A stretch of 64,000 nucleotides of DNA from Pseudonocardia sediminis (GTDB lineage Bacteria; Actinomycetota; Actinomycetes; Mycobacteriales; Pseudonocardiaceae): contig NZ_SHKL01000001.1 in assembly GCF_004217185.1 (NCBI RefSeq), positions 4,090,001-4,154,000 of the forward strand, written 5' to 3'. The position numbers and the translations under genes were made by a program. Each line of letters starts with the position of its first letter. The stretch's first letter is position 1. This document shows, piece by piece, positions 19,072 to 27,462 of this stretch. A model generated the notes under the pieces. That model saw only the letters and a program-made list of their open reading frames with translations. It was not told where the DNA came from and did no database searches.

Positions 19072-19596
19072 GTGGCGGACACCCCGGAGACGCAGGACGA
19101 GCCCTGGCTCTCCTACGAACAGCAGAAGGACTGGCAGGCGGTGATGGCGCTCGTGATGACCCTGCCCATCGGCCTCGACTCCCAGCTCAAGAAGGACGCG
19201 GGGATCAACACCTTCGAATACCACGTCCTGGTCGAGCTGGCCGAGGCGCCCGAGAACAGTCGCATCATGAGCAACCTCGCCACCCACACCCGGGGCTCGC
19301 TGTCGCGGTTGTCGCACGCCGTCTCACGCCTCGAGGCCGCCGGCTGGGTCGAGCGACGGGCGTGCGGAGGGGCGGGGCGACGGACCGAGGCACGCCTGAC
19401 CGACGCCGGGTGGGCGAAGCTCCGCGACAGCGCACCCGGCCATGTGCGCGAGGTGCGCCGCCTCGTGATCGACGCCCTGACCGACGAGCAGCTCCGCGCG
19501 CTCGGCTCGGCGGCCCGGGAGATCGTCGCCGTGGCCGACCCCGGGATCGCCGCGATCCTCACGGTGCCGCACGACCCGCCGGCCGACGTCAGCTGA
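19072..19596 (+). CDS. MarR-family regulator of the azoreductase divergon
   Basis: A 174-aa winged-helix regulator: FEYHVLVELAEAPENSRIM, then LATHTRGSLSRLSHAVSRLE (recognition helix) and the wing around GRRTEARLTDAGWAKL. The N-terminus LSYEQQKDWQAVMALVMTLP is typical of a MarR subgroup controlling quinone reductases. The -10 element TAGGCT ends six bases before the GTG, so the mRNA is probably leaderless. Its 3' end overlaps the convergent CoxS-CoxG gene by eight bases. Confidence 0.86.
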   Translation: MADTPETQDEPWLSYEQQKDWQAVMALVMTLPIGLDSQLKKDAGINTFEYHVLVELAEAPENSRIMSNLATHTRGSLSRLSHAVSRLEAAGWVERRACGGAGRRTEARLTDAGWAKLRDSAPGHVREVRRLVIDALTDEQLRALGSAAREIVAVADPGIAAILTVPHDPPADVS

Positions 19597-20995
19597 GACC
19601 ACGGGGCCGCGGCCGCCGGTCGCGCCGTTCACGACGTGCCGGGAACCTCCCGTGAGCTCGCCCCTCGCCGCCCGTACGTCGGGCGCCGGCCCGGGTCCGT
19701 ACCCGGGCACGGACCCGGCGCACCGTCGAACGCAGGGTGTCCAGCGCCGCACCGGCCGCCATCCGCAGCGGGCCGGCCGACGACGCCTCCGGCGCCCGTC
19801 CGGTGCGGGCGGCCTCGTCCACGGAGCGGCCGAACTGCTCGAACAGACGCTTGCTGACGTCACCGGCGAGCGCCCGCCCGAACTGCGCGATCCGCCCGGA
19901 CAGGTGCAGGTCGGCGTCGGCGGCCAGGACACTCCCGCCGCCCTCGCCGGGCTCGACCCGCAGCCTGATGACCGCACGCGTCGCGCTGCCGCCGGCGTCG
20001 GCGCCCTGCGCCAGGACGTTCAGCCGGTGCTCGGCCGGCTCCCGCTCGACGACCTGGGCGAGCCCCTCGAACCTCAGCTTCACCGGCCCCAGGGCGATCG
20101 TCGCCCGGCCGCGGTAGCGGCTCTCGTCGAGGATCTCGACGAGCTCGGCGCCGGGCAGGCAGCGGGCCAGCAGGTCGAAGTCGTCGATGACGTCCCAGAC
20201 CGACGCGACGTCGGAGCTCAGCTCGCTGCGCACCGACACCGTCGCCGACGGCGCCCCGGCGGGGATCCGCACCTCGTCCGGGACGGCCGACCCGGCGTCG
20301 GTCTCCCCCGGCGCCGGGCCCGTGTCCGCGGTGCGGGCACCGCCGCGGCCGACCAGGGTCCGGGGGGCGCAGTTGCGCGGGCCGGGGAGCCCGTCGGGGT
20401 GCTCGGCGGCCACGTCGGCGACCGCGGCGAGGATGCCGCGGTAGCCGGTGCACCGGCAGATCACGCCGGACATCTGCTCGGGCAGCTCCTCCGGCGCGAC
20501 GGCGGTCCCCTCGGGCCCGTTCGTGAGCAGGTCGTAGCCGCTCATCAGCATGCCGGGGGTGCAGAAGCCGCACTGCAGGCCGTGGTGGGCGGAGAACGCC
20601 TGCTGCAGGGGGTGCTGGTCGTCGGCGGTGCCGAGGCCCTCGACCGTCGTCACCTCGGCGCCCTCGCACTGCACCGCGAACAGCAGGCACGCGCGGGCGG
20701 CGTCACCGTCGACGAGGACGGTGCACATGCCGCAGACGCCGTGCTCGCAGCCCAGGTGGGTGCCGGTGAGCCCGAGGTGCTCGCGCAGGACGTCGGCCAG
20801 GTGCATCCGGGCCGGTACGGAGACCATGACGTCGGTGCCGTTGACGGTCATCGCGACGTCGACGAGGTCGCCGGCGGCCACCTTCGCGGCGGGCGGCGGG
20901 CGGCGTTGCGCGGGCGTCCCGGACGTGTCCCGGTCGGGTGTCGCCGCGCGCTCGGGAGCGGCGGTCTGCGGGGAACGGGGCTGGGTCGCGGTCAC
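19589..20995 (-). CDS. fused [2Fe-2S] small subunit and CoxG-like domain of a molybdenum hydroxylase
   Basis: A 468-aa fusion. After a 40-residue Pro/Ala-rich head comes a xanthine-oxidase-family iron-sulfur subunit. C83, C88, C91 and C103 hold the ferredoxin-type [2Fe-2S], and C142, C145, C180 and C182 (CGFC, CRC) hold the second cluster. From about residue 250 to 410 an SRPBCC domain follows (VWDVIDDFDLLARCLPGAEL), the CoxG/carbon monoxide dehydrogenase subunit G type, thought to help cofactor maturation and membrane recruitment. The last 50 residues are strongly Arg-rich. CoxS and CoxG are normally separate proteins. It is last in the operon, 70 bases after the FAD subunit gene. Confidence 0.85.
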   Translation of the reverse strand: MTATQPRSPQTAAPERAATPDRDTSGTPAQRRPPPAAKVAAGDLVDVAMTVNGTDVMVSVPARMHLADVLREHLGLTGTHLGCEHGVCGMCTVLVDGDAARACLLFAVQCEGAEVTTVEGLGTADDQHPLQQAFSAHHGLQCGFCTPGMLMSGYDLLTNGPEGTAVAPEELPEQMSGVICRCTGYRGILAAVADVAAEHPDGLPGPRNCAPRTLVGRGGARTADTGPAPGETDAGSAVPDEVRIPAGAPSATVSVRSELSSDVASVWDVIDDFDLLARCLPGAELVEILDESRYRGRATIALGPVKLRFEGLAQVVEREPAEHRLNVLAQGADAGGSATRAVIRLRVEPGEGGGSVLAADADLHLSGRIAQFGRALAGDVSKRLFEQFGRSVDEAARTGRAPEASSAGPLRMAAGAALDTLRSTVRRVRARVRTRAGARRTGGEGRAHGRFPARRERRDRRPRPRGLS

Positions 20996-21065
20996 GGGGT
21001 CTCCTCGGCGAGGTGTGTGTCTCGCGGTGTCGTTGCCGGGGCGGGCCGGTCGGTTCGATGCCCGG

Positions 21066-21953
21066 TCAGGACGGCCGGTGCCCGGCCTTCGTCCAGGCCG
21101 CGGCCAGCTCGCGGGCGGCCAGCACCGAGAACAGCCGTCGCCGGTAGCCGGTGGAGCCGTGCGCGTCTCCCCCGGTGTCGACGATCCGTGCGGCGAGCTC
21201 GGTGGTGCCCGGCCGCAGCCGGCGGCCGAGGTCGTCGCGGCCGTCGCCGGGCAGCGCCGAGCGCAGCAGGTCGGTGACGTCCTCGGTGACCGGCCGGTCG
21301 GAGATGCCGAAGCCGGTCAGCCGGGCGTGGCGCAGCGACCCGTCGTCGCCAGTGTCGACGACCGTGACGACGCCGGCCAGGGCGAAGTCACCGTGCCGGC
21401 GAGCGATCTCGGCGAAGCCGAAGCCCTGTCCCGGCCGGGCCACCGGCAGCTCCACCCCGGTCACGACCTCCTCCGGGGCGACGAGCGTGGTCATCGCCCC
21501 GACCAGGAACTCGTCGGCCGGCACCCTGCGGCGTCCGGACGGGCCGGCCACCCCGACCGTCGCACCCAGGCAGGAGGCGACGGCGGGCAGCTCGGCGGCC
21601 GGGTCGGCGTGGGCGAGGCTGCCGCAGACGGTGCCGCGGCTGCGCAGCTCCCGGTGCCCGACGAAGGGCATCGCCATCCCGAGCAGCGGGACGTCCCGGC
21701 TCAGCCGGGCGTGCTCGACGGTGCGCTGGCGCACCGCCGCACCGATCTCGAGCGTGTCGCCGGAGCGGGCGAACCCGCCCAGCTCGTCGACGGCGTTGAT
21801 GTCGACGAGCGTGCCGGGCCGCCCGAGCCGCATGGCCAGCACGGGCACCAGGGACTGCCCGCCGGCGAGTACCTTGCCGTCGCCGCCGGCGAGCTCGGCG
21901 AGCACGTCGTCGAGACCGGACGGGCGGACGTAGGCGAACGGCGCGGCCTTCAC
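21066..21953 (-). CDS. FAD-binding (CoxM-type) subunit of molybdenum hydroxylase
   Basis: A 295-aa protein. LAGGQSLVPVLAMRLGRPGTL (residues about 29-49) is the FAD pyrophosphate-binding motif and TVCGSLAHADPAAELPAVA the second motif of CoxM/XDH-B subunits. It passes electrons from the iron-sulfur subunit to FAD and then to NAD or a quinone. The GTG start is five bases after the hydratase stop, so it is translationally linked to it. It belongs to the leftward ligase-Mo hydroxylase operon. Confidence 0.88.
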   Translation of the reverse strand: MKAAPFAYVRPSGLDDVLAELAGGDGKVLAGGQSLVPVLAMRLGRPGTLVDINAVDELGGFARSGDTLEIGAAVRQRTVEHARLSRDVPLLGMAMPFVGHRELRSRGTVCGSLAHADPAAELPAVASCLGATVGVAGPSGRRRVPADEFLVGAMTTLVAPEEVVTGVELPVARPGQGFGFAEIARRHGDFALAGVVTVVDTGDDGSLRHARLTGFGISDRPVTEDVTDLLRSALPGDGRDDLGRRLRPGTTELAARIVDTGGDAHGSTGYRRRLFSVLAARELAAAWTKAGHRPS

Positions 21954-21957
21954 ACGA

Positions 21958-22737
21958 TCACCGGCCCGTGAACTCGGCCTTGCGCTTGTCCCCGAACGCC
22001 TTCACGCCCTCGGCGAAGTCGTTCGTGGAACGCAGCATGGCGTAGGCCTTCCGCTCCAGGTCGATGCCGGTGTGGAGCGGGCCGTCGATGCCCTTGTCCA
22101 GCACCTCCTTGGCCGTGCGCTGGGCGGCCGGGGAGAAGCCGGCCATCTTCACGGCGAGCTTCTCCACCGCGGCGTAGAGGGCGTCGCGGTCGGGGTGGAT
22201 CTCGGCGAGCACGCCCCAGTCGTGCGCCTGCTCGGCGTCGATCCGGGTGGCGGTCATGATGTGGTACTTCGCCCGGGACAGGCCGATCAGCCGGGACAGG
22301 CGCTGGGTCCCGCCGGAGCCGGGGATCATGCCGAGGTTCATCTCGGGCAGGGCGAGCTGGGTGCGCGGGGTGCCGAGCCGGATGTCGCAGGACAGCACCA
22401 TCTCGCAGCCCACCCCGAAGCAGTAGCCGTCGATCGCGGCGATCACCGGCTTCGCGCTCCGGGCCGGGGCGGTGACGTTGTGGCCGAGGTCGGTGAAGTC
22501 GATCGGGTCGACCTCCATGAACCCGGCGATGTCCCCGCCGGAGGTGAAGTGCTCGCCGTCCGAGCGCACCACCACGACCCGGACCTCGGGGTCGGCGTCG
22601 ATCTCGGCGAAGCGGTCCGCGACGAGCTGCCGCATCTCCCAGGTCACCACGGTGTACTTGCCGTGCGACAGGGTCAGGTAGGCGATGCGGCCGTCCTCGC
22701 TGCGGTCCAGGAGGACGTCGCCACCGGTGAGTGCCAT
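21958..22737 (-). CDS. enoyl-CoA hydratase/isomerase family protein
   Basis: A 259-aa crotonase. FTSGGDIAGFM builds the first half of the oxyanion hole and IDGYCFGVGCEMVLSCDIRL the second. In LPEMNLGMIPGSGGTQRLSR, the glutamate of PEMNLG and a second acidic residue near the usual position suggest hydratase activity. It lies between the large and FAD subunits of the Mo hydroxylase, one base after the first and five before the second, so it almost certainly acts in the same pathway on the CoA thioester made by the ligase of this operon. Exact reaction unknown. Confidence 0.85.
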   Translation of the reverse strand: MALTGGDVLLDRSEDGRIAYLTLSHGKYTVVTWEMRQLVADRFAEIDADPEVRVVVVRSDGEHFTSGGDIAGFMEVDPIDFTDLGHNVTAPARSAKPVIAAIDGYCFGVGCEMVLSCDIRLGTPRTQLALPEMNLGMIPGSGGTQRLSRLIGLSRAKYHIMTATRIDAEQAHDWGVLAEIHPDRDALYAAVEKLAVKMAGFSPAAQRTAKEVLDKGIDGPLHTGIDLERKAYAMLRSTNDFAEGVKAFGDKRKAEFTGR

Positions 22738-22738
22738 G

Positions 22739-25159
22739 TCAGAAGGTCTCCTTGCTCTCGAACAGCTGGTGCAGCACCTCGCCGTGCAGCGGGATGCGGT
22801 CGATCGCGATGCCGTGCGGGGACAGGGCGTCGGCGACGGCGTTGGCGAACGCCACCGGGAAGCTCATCGACGACCCCTCACCGCAGCCCTTGGCCCCCAG
22901 CGGGGTCAGCGGCGACGGCGACACGACGTGGTCGGTGCGCAGGTCGTAGCCGGTCTCCGCGCTGGTCGGGCACAGGTAGTCCAGGAACGTCGCGGACGTC
23001 GGCTGCCCGGACCCGGCGTAGGTGAACTCCTCGTACATCGCCCCACCGAGGGCGTGGGCCAGGGCGCCGTGCACCTGGCCGTCGAGCAGCTGCTGGTTGA
23101 GCACCGTGCCCGCGTCGTGCACGGACGACACCCGGTCCACTGTGATCTCCAGGGTGTCCGGGTCGATCCGCACGGCCACGATCTCGGCCACGAACCCGTA
23201 GCAGAGCGACGAGTTGATCCTGTCGTCCATGGTGGCCGCACGGACCTCGCGCGGGGTGAACGCGGCCTCCTCGTAGAGCCGCGCCGAGGTGCCCTCCGGC
23301 AGGGCGCCCGGGTCCCAATGCACGACGCCCGCGGCGTGCCGGAACTCCACCGACCCGCCCGACCGCGCACGCACGGTGCCGTCGACGAGCTCCAGCTCGG
23401 CCGCATCGACGCCCAGCATGGTCGACGCCGCCGCCCGGACCGTCTCGGCGATCCGGTCCGCGGCCTGCACGACGGCGCTGGTCACCAGCGGCGCGAAGCG
23501 CGAGGAGTAGCTGCCGGACGTGACCGTCCACGGTGTCGTCGCGGTGTCCATGTCGATCACCACGCGGACGTGGGAGACGGGGAGACCGAGCCGGTCCGCG
23601 GCGACCTGGCGGGCGACGGTCGCGTGTCCCTGGCCCTGCGGGACGCTGCCCAGCATCACCGTGACCCTGCCCTGCAGGTCGACCGAGATCCGCACGTGCT
23701 CGGTGGAGCCGGACTTGTCCCGGCCCGGCTTGCGGTCCTGCGCGGGGGTCGCCAGCCCGACGTAGCCGATGTTGGTGCCGGACGGGTCGGTGACCAGAGC
23801 GACGCCGATCCCGTAGTGGGCACCCTCGGCGCGAGCGTCGGACCGGCGCTGCCGGAGCTCGTCCATGTCGGCGTTCTTCTCGGCGAGCTCCAGCGCCGCC
23901 GGGTAGTCGCCGGAGTCGTAGACGCCGCCGGTGGGCGTCTCGTGGGGGAAGCCCCGGATCAGGTTGCGTCGCCGCACCTCCAGGACGTCGAGCCCGGTCG
24001 CGGCGGCGACGGCGTCCATCAGCCGCTCGAGCCCGAAGTAGAGCTGCTGGCCGCCGAAGCCGCGGTTGAGACCGGTCGGCATCTCGTTCGTGACCACGGC
24101 CCGGGCCCGGATCTCGACGGCGCCGATCGTGTACGGGCCGGTGATGTTGCCGAAGCAGCGGTAGAGCGTGGAGGGCTCCGGCGGGCGCAGGTACGCCCCG
24201 ACGTTGTCCACCAGGTCGACCTTGAGCCCGTTCACCGTGCCGTCGGCGTCGACGGCGGCGGCGAAGCGCATCACCCGGTCCGCGCCCGAGGAGCTGGCCA
24301 GCAGGTGCTCGACGCGGTCCTCGCTCCAGCGCACCGGCGTGCCGGAGTGCTTCGACGCCAGCGCCATCAGCACCACGTAGGGGTAGATGCCGGCCTTGAT
24401 CCCGAAGCTGCCGCCGATGTCGGCCGGCACGTGCAGGCGCACCTTCGACGTCGGGACGCCCAACGCCCCGGCCATCACCGGCACCATCGTGAACGGGCCG
24501 TGGAAGTTCGCCCACGCCTCGACGCCGGGCCCGTCGGACTCCTCGTTCCACTGCGCGATCACCGAGAAGCACTCCATCGGCACCGAGGAGTAGCGCGGGA
24601 ACTCGTACTCCCCCTCGACGACGTGCACGGCGTCGGCGAACACCTCGTCCACGCCGCCGAAGGAGAACGTGCGGTCGGTGGCCACGTTGGACGCGGCGTC
24701 CTCGTGCAGCAGCGGGGCGTCCGGCGCCAGTGCGGCGCGGGCCCCGACGACGGCGTCGAGCGGCTCGTAGTCCACCGCGACCAGCTCGGCGGCGTCCTCG
24801 GCGGTGTAGCGGTCGCTCGCCACGACGACGGCGATCGGCTCCCCGACGAAGCGCACCTTGTCCACCCCGGTCGGCAGGTAGGGCATCGCGGCGCCGGTGG
24901 AGAGCGGGAACGGGCGCAGCGCCTCCCGGACCTCGTCCGGTCCGATCACCGCGGCCACGCCGGGGTGGGCCCGGGCGCGGGACAGGTCCACCGACACCAG
25001 CCGGGCGTGCGGCTGGGTCGCGCGCACCACGGCCGCGACGAGCGTGCCGGGCAGCGGGTCCATGTCGTCGAGGAAGCGGCCCAGCCCGGAGACCAGCGGG
25101 GCGTCCTCGACCCGGGCCGGAGCCCAACGGTCGGTGTCAGGGCGGTCGGTGTCAGGCAC
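22739..25159 (-). CDS. molybdenum cofactor-binding large subunit (xanthine dehydrogenase/CoxL family)
   Basis: An 806-aa catalytic subunit. The N-terminal domain has VSGLGRFLDDMDPLPGTLVA and VAVDYEPLDAVV. The loop over the active site reads NRGFGGQQ (about residue 365-370), as in xanthine-dehydrogenase-like and hydroxybenzoyl-CoA-reductase-like enzymes and not the AYxCSFR of true CO dehydrogenase. KGCGEGSS near residue 760 supplies the catalytic glutamate. It should hydroxylate or reduce an aromatic or N-heterocyclic substrate, plausibly a CoA ester. Its start overlaps the ligase gene by eight bases. It is unlikely to oxidise CO. Confidence 0.88.
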   Translation of the reverse strand: MPDTDRPDTDRWAPARVEDAPLVSGLGRFLDDMDPLPGTLVAAVVRATQPHARLVSVDLSRARAHPGVAAVIGPDEVREALRPFPLSTGAAMPYLPTGVDKVRFVGEPIAVVVASDRYTAEDAAELVAVDYEPLDAVVGARAALAPDAPLLHEDAASNVATDRTFSFGGVDEVFADAVHVVEGEYEFPRYSSVPMECFSVIAQWNEESDGPGVEAWANFHGPFTMVPVMAGALGVPTSKVRLHVPADIGGSFGIKAGIYPYVVLMALASKHSGTPVRWSEDRVEHLLASSSGADRVMRFAAAVDADGTVNGLKVDLVDNVGAYLRPPEPSTLYRCFGNITGPYTIGAVEIRARAVVTNEMPTGLNRGFGGQQLYFGLERLMDAVAAATGLDVLEVRRRNLIRGFPHETPTGGVYDSGDYPAALELAEKNADMDELRQRRSDARAEGAHYGIGVALVTDPSGTNIGYVGLATPAQDRKPGRDKSGSTEHVRISVDLQGRVTVMLGSVPQGQGHATVARQVAADRLGLPVSHVRVVIDMDTATTPWTVTSGSYSSRFAPLVTSAVVQAADRIAETVRAAASTMLGVDAAELELVDGTVRARSGGSVEFRHAAGVVHWDPGALPEGTSARLYEEAAFTPREVRAATMDDRINSSLCYGFVAEIVAVRIDPDTLEITVDRVSSVHDAGTVLNQQLLDGQVHGALAHALGGAMYEEFTYAGSGQPTSATFLDYLCPTSAETGYDLRTDHVVSPSPLTPLGAKGCGEGSSMSFPVAFANAVADALSPHGIAIDRIPLHGEVLHQLFESKETF

Positions 25160-26666
25160 GGGCCTCTCCCCTCGCCTCGTAGTCGCCCGCGGTCAGCGTG
25201 CGGCGCAGCGTCTTGCCCACCCCGGAGCGCGGGATGGCCTCGACCGCGATCACCCTTTTCGGGCGCTTGAGCGAGGGCAGCGCGGCACGGGCGAACGCCA
25301 GCGCCTTGTCCGCGGCGCCCAGCGGGTCGGCGCCGCGGACCGGGACGACGAACGCGGTGACCGCGTGCCCCCACCGGTCGTCGGCCAGACCGACCACGCA
25401 CACGTCGTCGATCTCCGGGCATCGCGCCAGCACGGCCTCGATCTCGTCCGGATAGATGTTCTCCCCGCCCGAGTTGATCATGTCGTCGACCCGGCCGGAG
25501 ACCCACAGGTCGCCCTCGTCGTCGGTGACCGCGAGGTCGCCGGTGTAGTACCAGCCGTCCCGGATGGCCTTGGCGTCGGCGTCCGGGCGCTGCCAGTACC
25601 CGGCGAAGGCCTCCGGGCTGTCCAGCGAGACGATCACCTGGCCCTGCTCGCCGGGTGCGACCACGGCGTCCGGCGCGGCGCCGACCTCGGGCGCGACCAG
25701 CCGGACCCGGGAGAAGATCCCGGCCCGCCCGGCGCAACCGGGCTTGGCCGCCGCGTCCGGCCCGATCGTGAACGTGTAGATCTCGGTGGAGCCGAAGTGG
25801 TTCACGAACGCCGACGGCGCGACCGCGGTGGTGAGCTCCTCGGCCAGCGCCGGGGTCATCGCCGCGCCGGCGTAGGCGAGCCGGTCCAGGCCACGCGCCC
25901 GCTCCAGCCCGCCGGCACGCAGCAGCGACCAGAACATCGTCGGCACCAGGTAGAGCGAGGAGACCCCCTCGTCCACGACCAGCGAGATGGCCTCGTCCGC
26001 GGCGAACGCGGGCTGGGCGACCCAGGTGCCGCCGACCACGATCGAGCACAGCAGCGTGCGCAGGCCCATCGTGTGGAACATCGGCATCACGCCCAGCACC
26101 CGTTCACCCTGGCGCTGCCGGGTCTGCACCGCGTGCGCGACGGCGGCGGTGCGCTCGGCCCGGTGGGTACGCGGCACACCCTTGGGCTTGCCCGTCGTGC
26201 CGGAGGTGTAGAGCAGGACGCTCAGGTCGTCCTCCGACGGCCCGGGCCACGCCGCCGTGTCCGGCTCGCGCTCCGCGGCGGCGTCGAGCTCGGCCGCCGT
26301 CCGCACCGGTACGGCGCCGGCCGCGGCGGCGGTGCGCTCGGCCTGGGCGTCGTCGGTGACGACCAGCGAGGCCCGCGCGTCGTCGAGGCAGTAGGCCAGC
26401 TCGTCGGTGGCGAACCGGGTGGACAGCGGGACCGAGACGGCCCCGAGAACCTGCGCGGCCAAGTGCAGCGAGGCCAGCGGCTCACCCCCGGTGAGGCTCA
26501 GCGCCACCCGGTCCCCCGGCCCGACGCCGGACGCCCGCAGCGCCCCGGCCAGCCGGTTCACCCGGGCCTCCCAGGCGCGGTAGGTCAGGTGCCGGCCGGT
26601 ACCGGACACCGCGGTCCGGTCCGGGTGCCGCTCGGCGGTCCACCTCAGCGTCGTCGCGAGATCCAT
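25152..26666 (-). CDS. acyl-CoA ligase (aryl-CoA synthetase-like)
   Basis: A 504-aa ANL enzyme. LLYTSGTTGKPKGVPRTH (about 150-167) is the ATP loop, NHFGSTEIYT motif A5, WYYTGDLAV and VSGRVDDMINSGGENIYPDE the A7-A8 hinge, and K in RSGVGKTLRR the acyl-transfer lysine. Short length and the FGSTE type resemble 4-chlorobenzoate and other aryl-CoA ligases. It activates the pathway acid before Mo-dependent hydroxylation. First gene of the operon, with AAGGAGA before its ATG. The promoter is divergent from a PadR gene. Substrate not established. Confidence 0.86.
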   Translation of the reverse strand: MDLATTLRWTAERHPDRTAVSGTGRHLTYRAWEARVNRLAGALRASGVGPGDRVALSLTGGEPLASLHLAAQVLGAVSVPLSTRFATDELAYCLDDARASLVVTDDAQAERTAAAAGAVPVRTAAELDAAAEREPDTAAWPGPSEDDLSVLLYTSGTTGKPKGVPRTHRAERTAAVAHAVQTRQRQGERVLGVMPMFHTMGLRTLLCSIVVGGTWVAQPAFAADEAISLVVDEGVSSLYLVPTMFWSLLRAGGLERARGLDRLAYAGAAMTPALAEELTTAVAPSAFVNHFGSTEIYTFTIGPDAAAKPGCAGRAGIFSRVRLVAPEVGAAPDAVVAPGEQGQVIVSLDSPEAFAGYWQRPDADAKAIRDGWYYTGDLAVTDDEGDLWVSGRVDDMINSGGENIYPDEIEAVLARCPEIDDVCVVGLADDRWGHAVTAFVVPVRGADPLGAADKALAFARAALPSLKRPKRVIAVEAIPRSGVGKTLRRTLTAGDYEARGEARA

Positions 26667-26693
26667 CCGTCTCCTTCGTACGATCTGAAACGG

Positions 26694-26745
26694 ACCCTAC
26701 GCGCGGGACCGGCGGTCTGGCAAGCCCGGCGGCGAACGTTAGGCT
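26694..26745. promoter_or_regulatory. divergent promoters with an operator in the -35/-10 spacer (ligase operon / padR)
   Basis: Reading leftward, TTGCCA (26723-26718) and TAGGGT (26699-26694) are 18 bases apart and form the ligase operon promoter. The spacer contains the perfect palindrome GACCGGCGGTC (26707-26717). Reading rightward, TAGGCT (26740-26745) lies seven bases before the padR ATG, and its -35 would fall on the same DNA. A repressor on the palindrome would block both. Confidence 0.6.
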
Positions 26746-26752
26746 TTCCGCC

Positions 26753-27328
26753 ATGTCGGTCCGACTCTCGACGACGTCCTACGTCGTGCTCGGCATGATC
26801 GCCCTGCGCGGGCCGTCGACCCCCTACGACCTCAAGCGAGCCGTCGGGCACTCGGTCGGCTACTTCTGGCACTTCCCGCACGCCCAGCTCTACTCCGAGC
26901 CGGACCGACTCGCCGCGGCCGGGCTCCTCGAGCGCGCCAGCGAGGAGGGTGGGCGCCGGCGCAAGACCTACTCACTGACCGCGCTCGGTCACGACGCCCT
27001 GCGCGACTGGCTGGCCTCCCCCACCGACGAGCACTTCCAGATGCGCGACATCGCCGAGCTGAAGCTGTTCTTCAACGAGGTCGGCGACTCCGACGACGTG
27101 TACCGACTCGCCGAGGAGCAGATCGCCCAGCACCGGACCCGGATAGCCGACTACGAACAGATGGTCGAGCGGTTCGGCGAACGGCCGGAGGCCGGCCCCC
27201 GGATGATCACCGTGGAGCTGGGGCTGGAGATGGAGTACGCGGCGCTGCGGTTCTGGCAGGCGCTGGCCGAGGACGACCTGGACGGCCTGCGCGCCGCGCG
27301 GTACATCGGCGACGTCCGGCCCGGGTGA
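26753..27328 (+). CDS. PadR-family transcriptional regulator
   Basis: A 191-aa PadR-type regulator. The winged helix covers residues about 5-85 (VVLGMIALRGPSTPYDLKRA, QLYSEPDRLAAAGLLERA, KTYSLTALGHDALRDWL), followed by a C-terminal coiled, Glu-rich dimerisation region (AEEQIAQHRTRIADYEQM). PadR repressors classically respond to phenolic acids, which fits the neighbouring aryl-CoA ligase and Mo hydroxylase operon transcribed away from it. The ATG follows a -10 element by seven bases, so the transcript should be leaderless and autoregulated from the shared intergenic palindrome. Confidence 0.88.
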   Translation: MSVRLSTTSYVVLGMIALRGPSTPYDLKRAVGHSVGYFWHFPHAQLYSEPDRLAAAGLLERASEEGGRRRKTYSLTALGHDALRDWLASPTDEHFQMRDIAELKLFFNEVGDSDDVYRLAEEQIAQHRTRIADYEQMVERFGERPEAGPRMITVELGLEMEYAALRFWQALAEDDLDGLRAARYIGDVRPG

Positions 27329-27355
27329 GGGCCCGTCCGTCGTCCGTGCGTGAGC

Positions 27356-27377
27356 GGCTATCGCTGGCATAGCCAGC
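27356..27377. promoter_or_regulatory. nested palindromes upstream of the P450-ubiD operon
   Basis: GGCTAT (27356-27361) pairs with ATAGCC (27369-27374), and GCTGGC (27363-27368) pairs with GCCAGC (27372-27377). The two overlapping inverted repeats lie about 90 bases before the P450 start and are a likely operator for LysR, PadR or another regulator. Confidence 0.45.
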
Positions 27378-27462
27378 TGCGCATCGTCGGGCGGCGGTCC
27401 GCCTCGCAGACTCGGAGCATTCCGCCGGCGGGCGGAGCAACGAGCGTCGAGAAGAGGCAACG

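Noticed and set aside
22739..25159. Annotation as aerobic carbon monoxide dehydrogenase large subunit
   Set aside because: The active-site loop reads NRGFGGQQ and not AYxCSFR, and the operon includes a CoA ligase and hydratase.
22685..25270. Long plus-strand frame opposite the Mo hydroxylase large subunit
   Set aside because: Mirror of the true minus-strand gene, which has complete family motifs.
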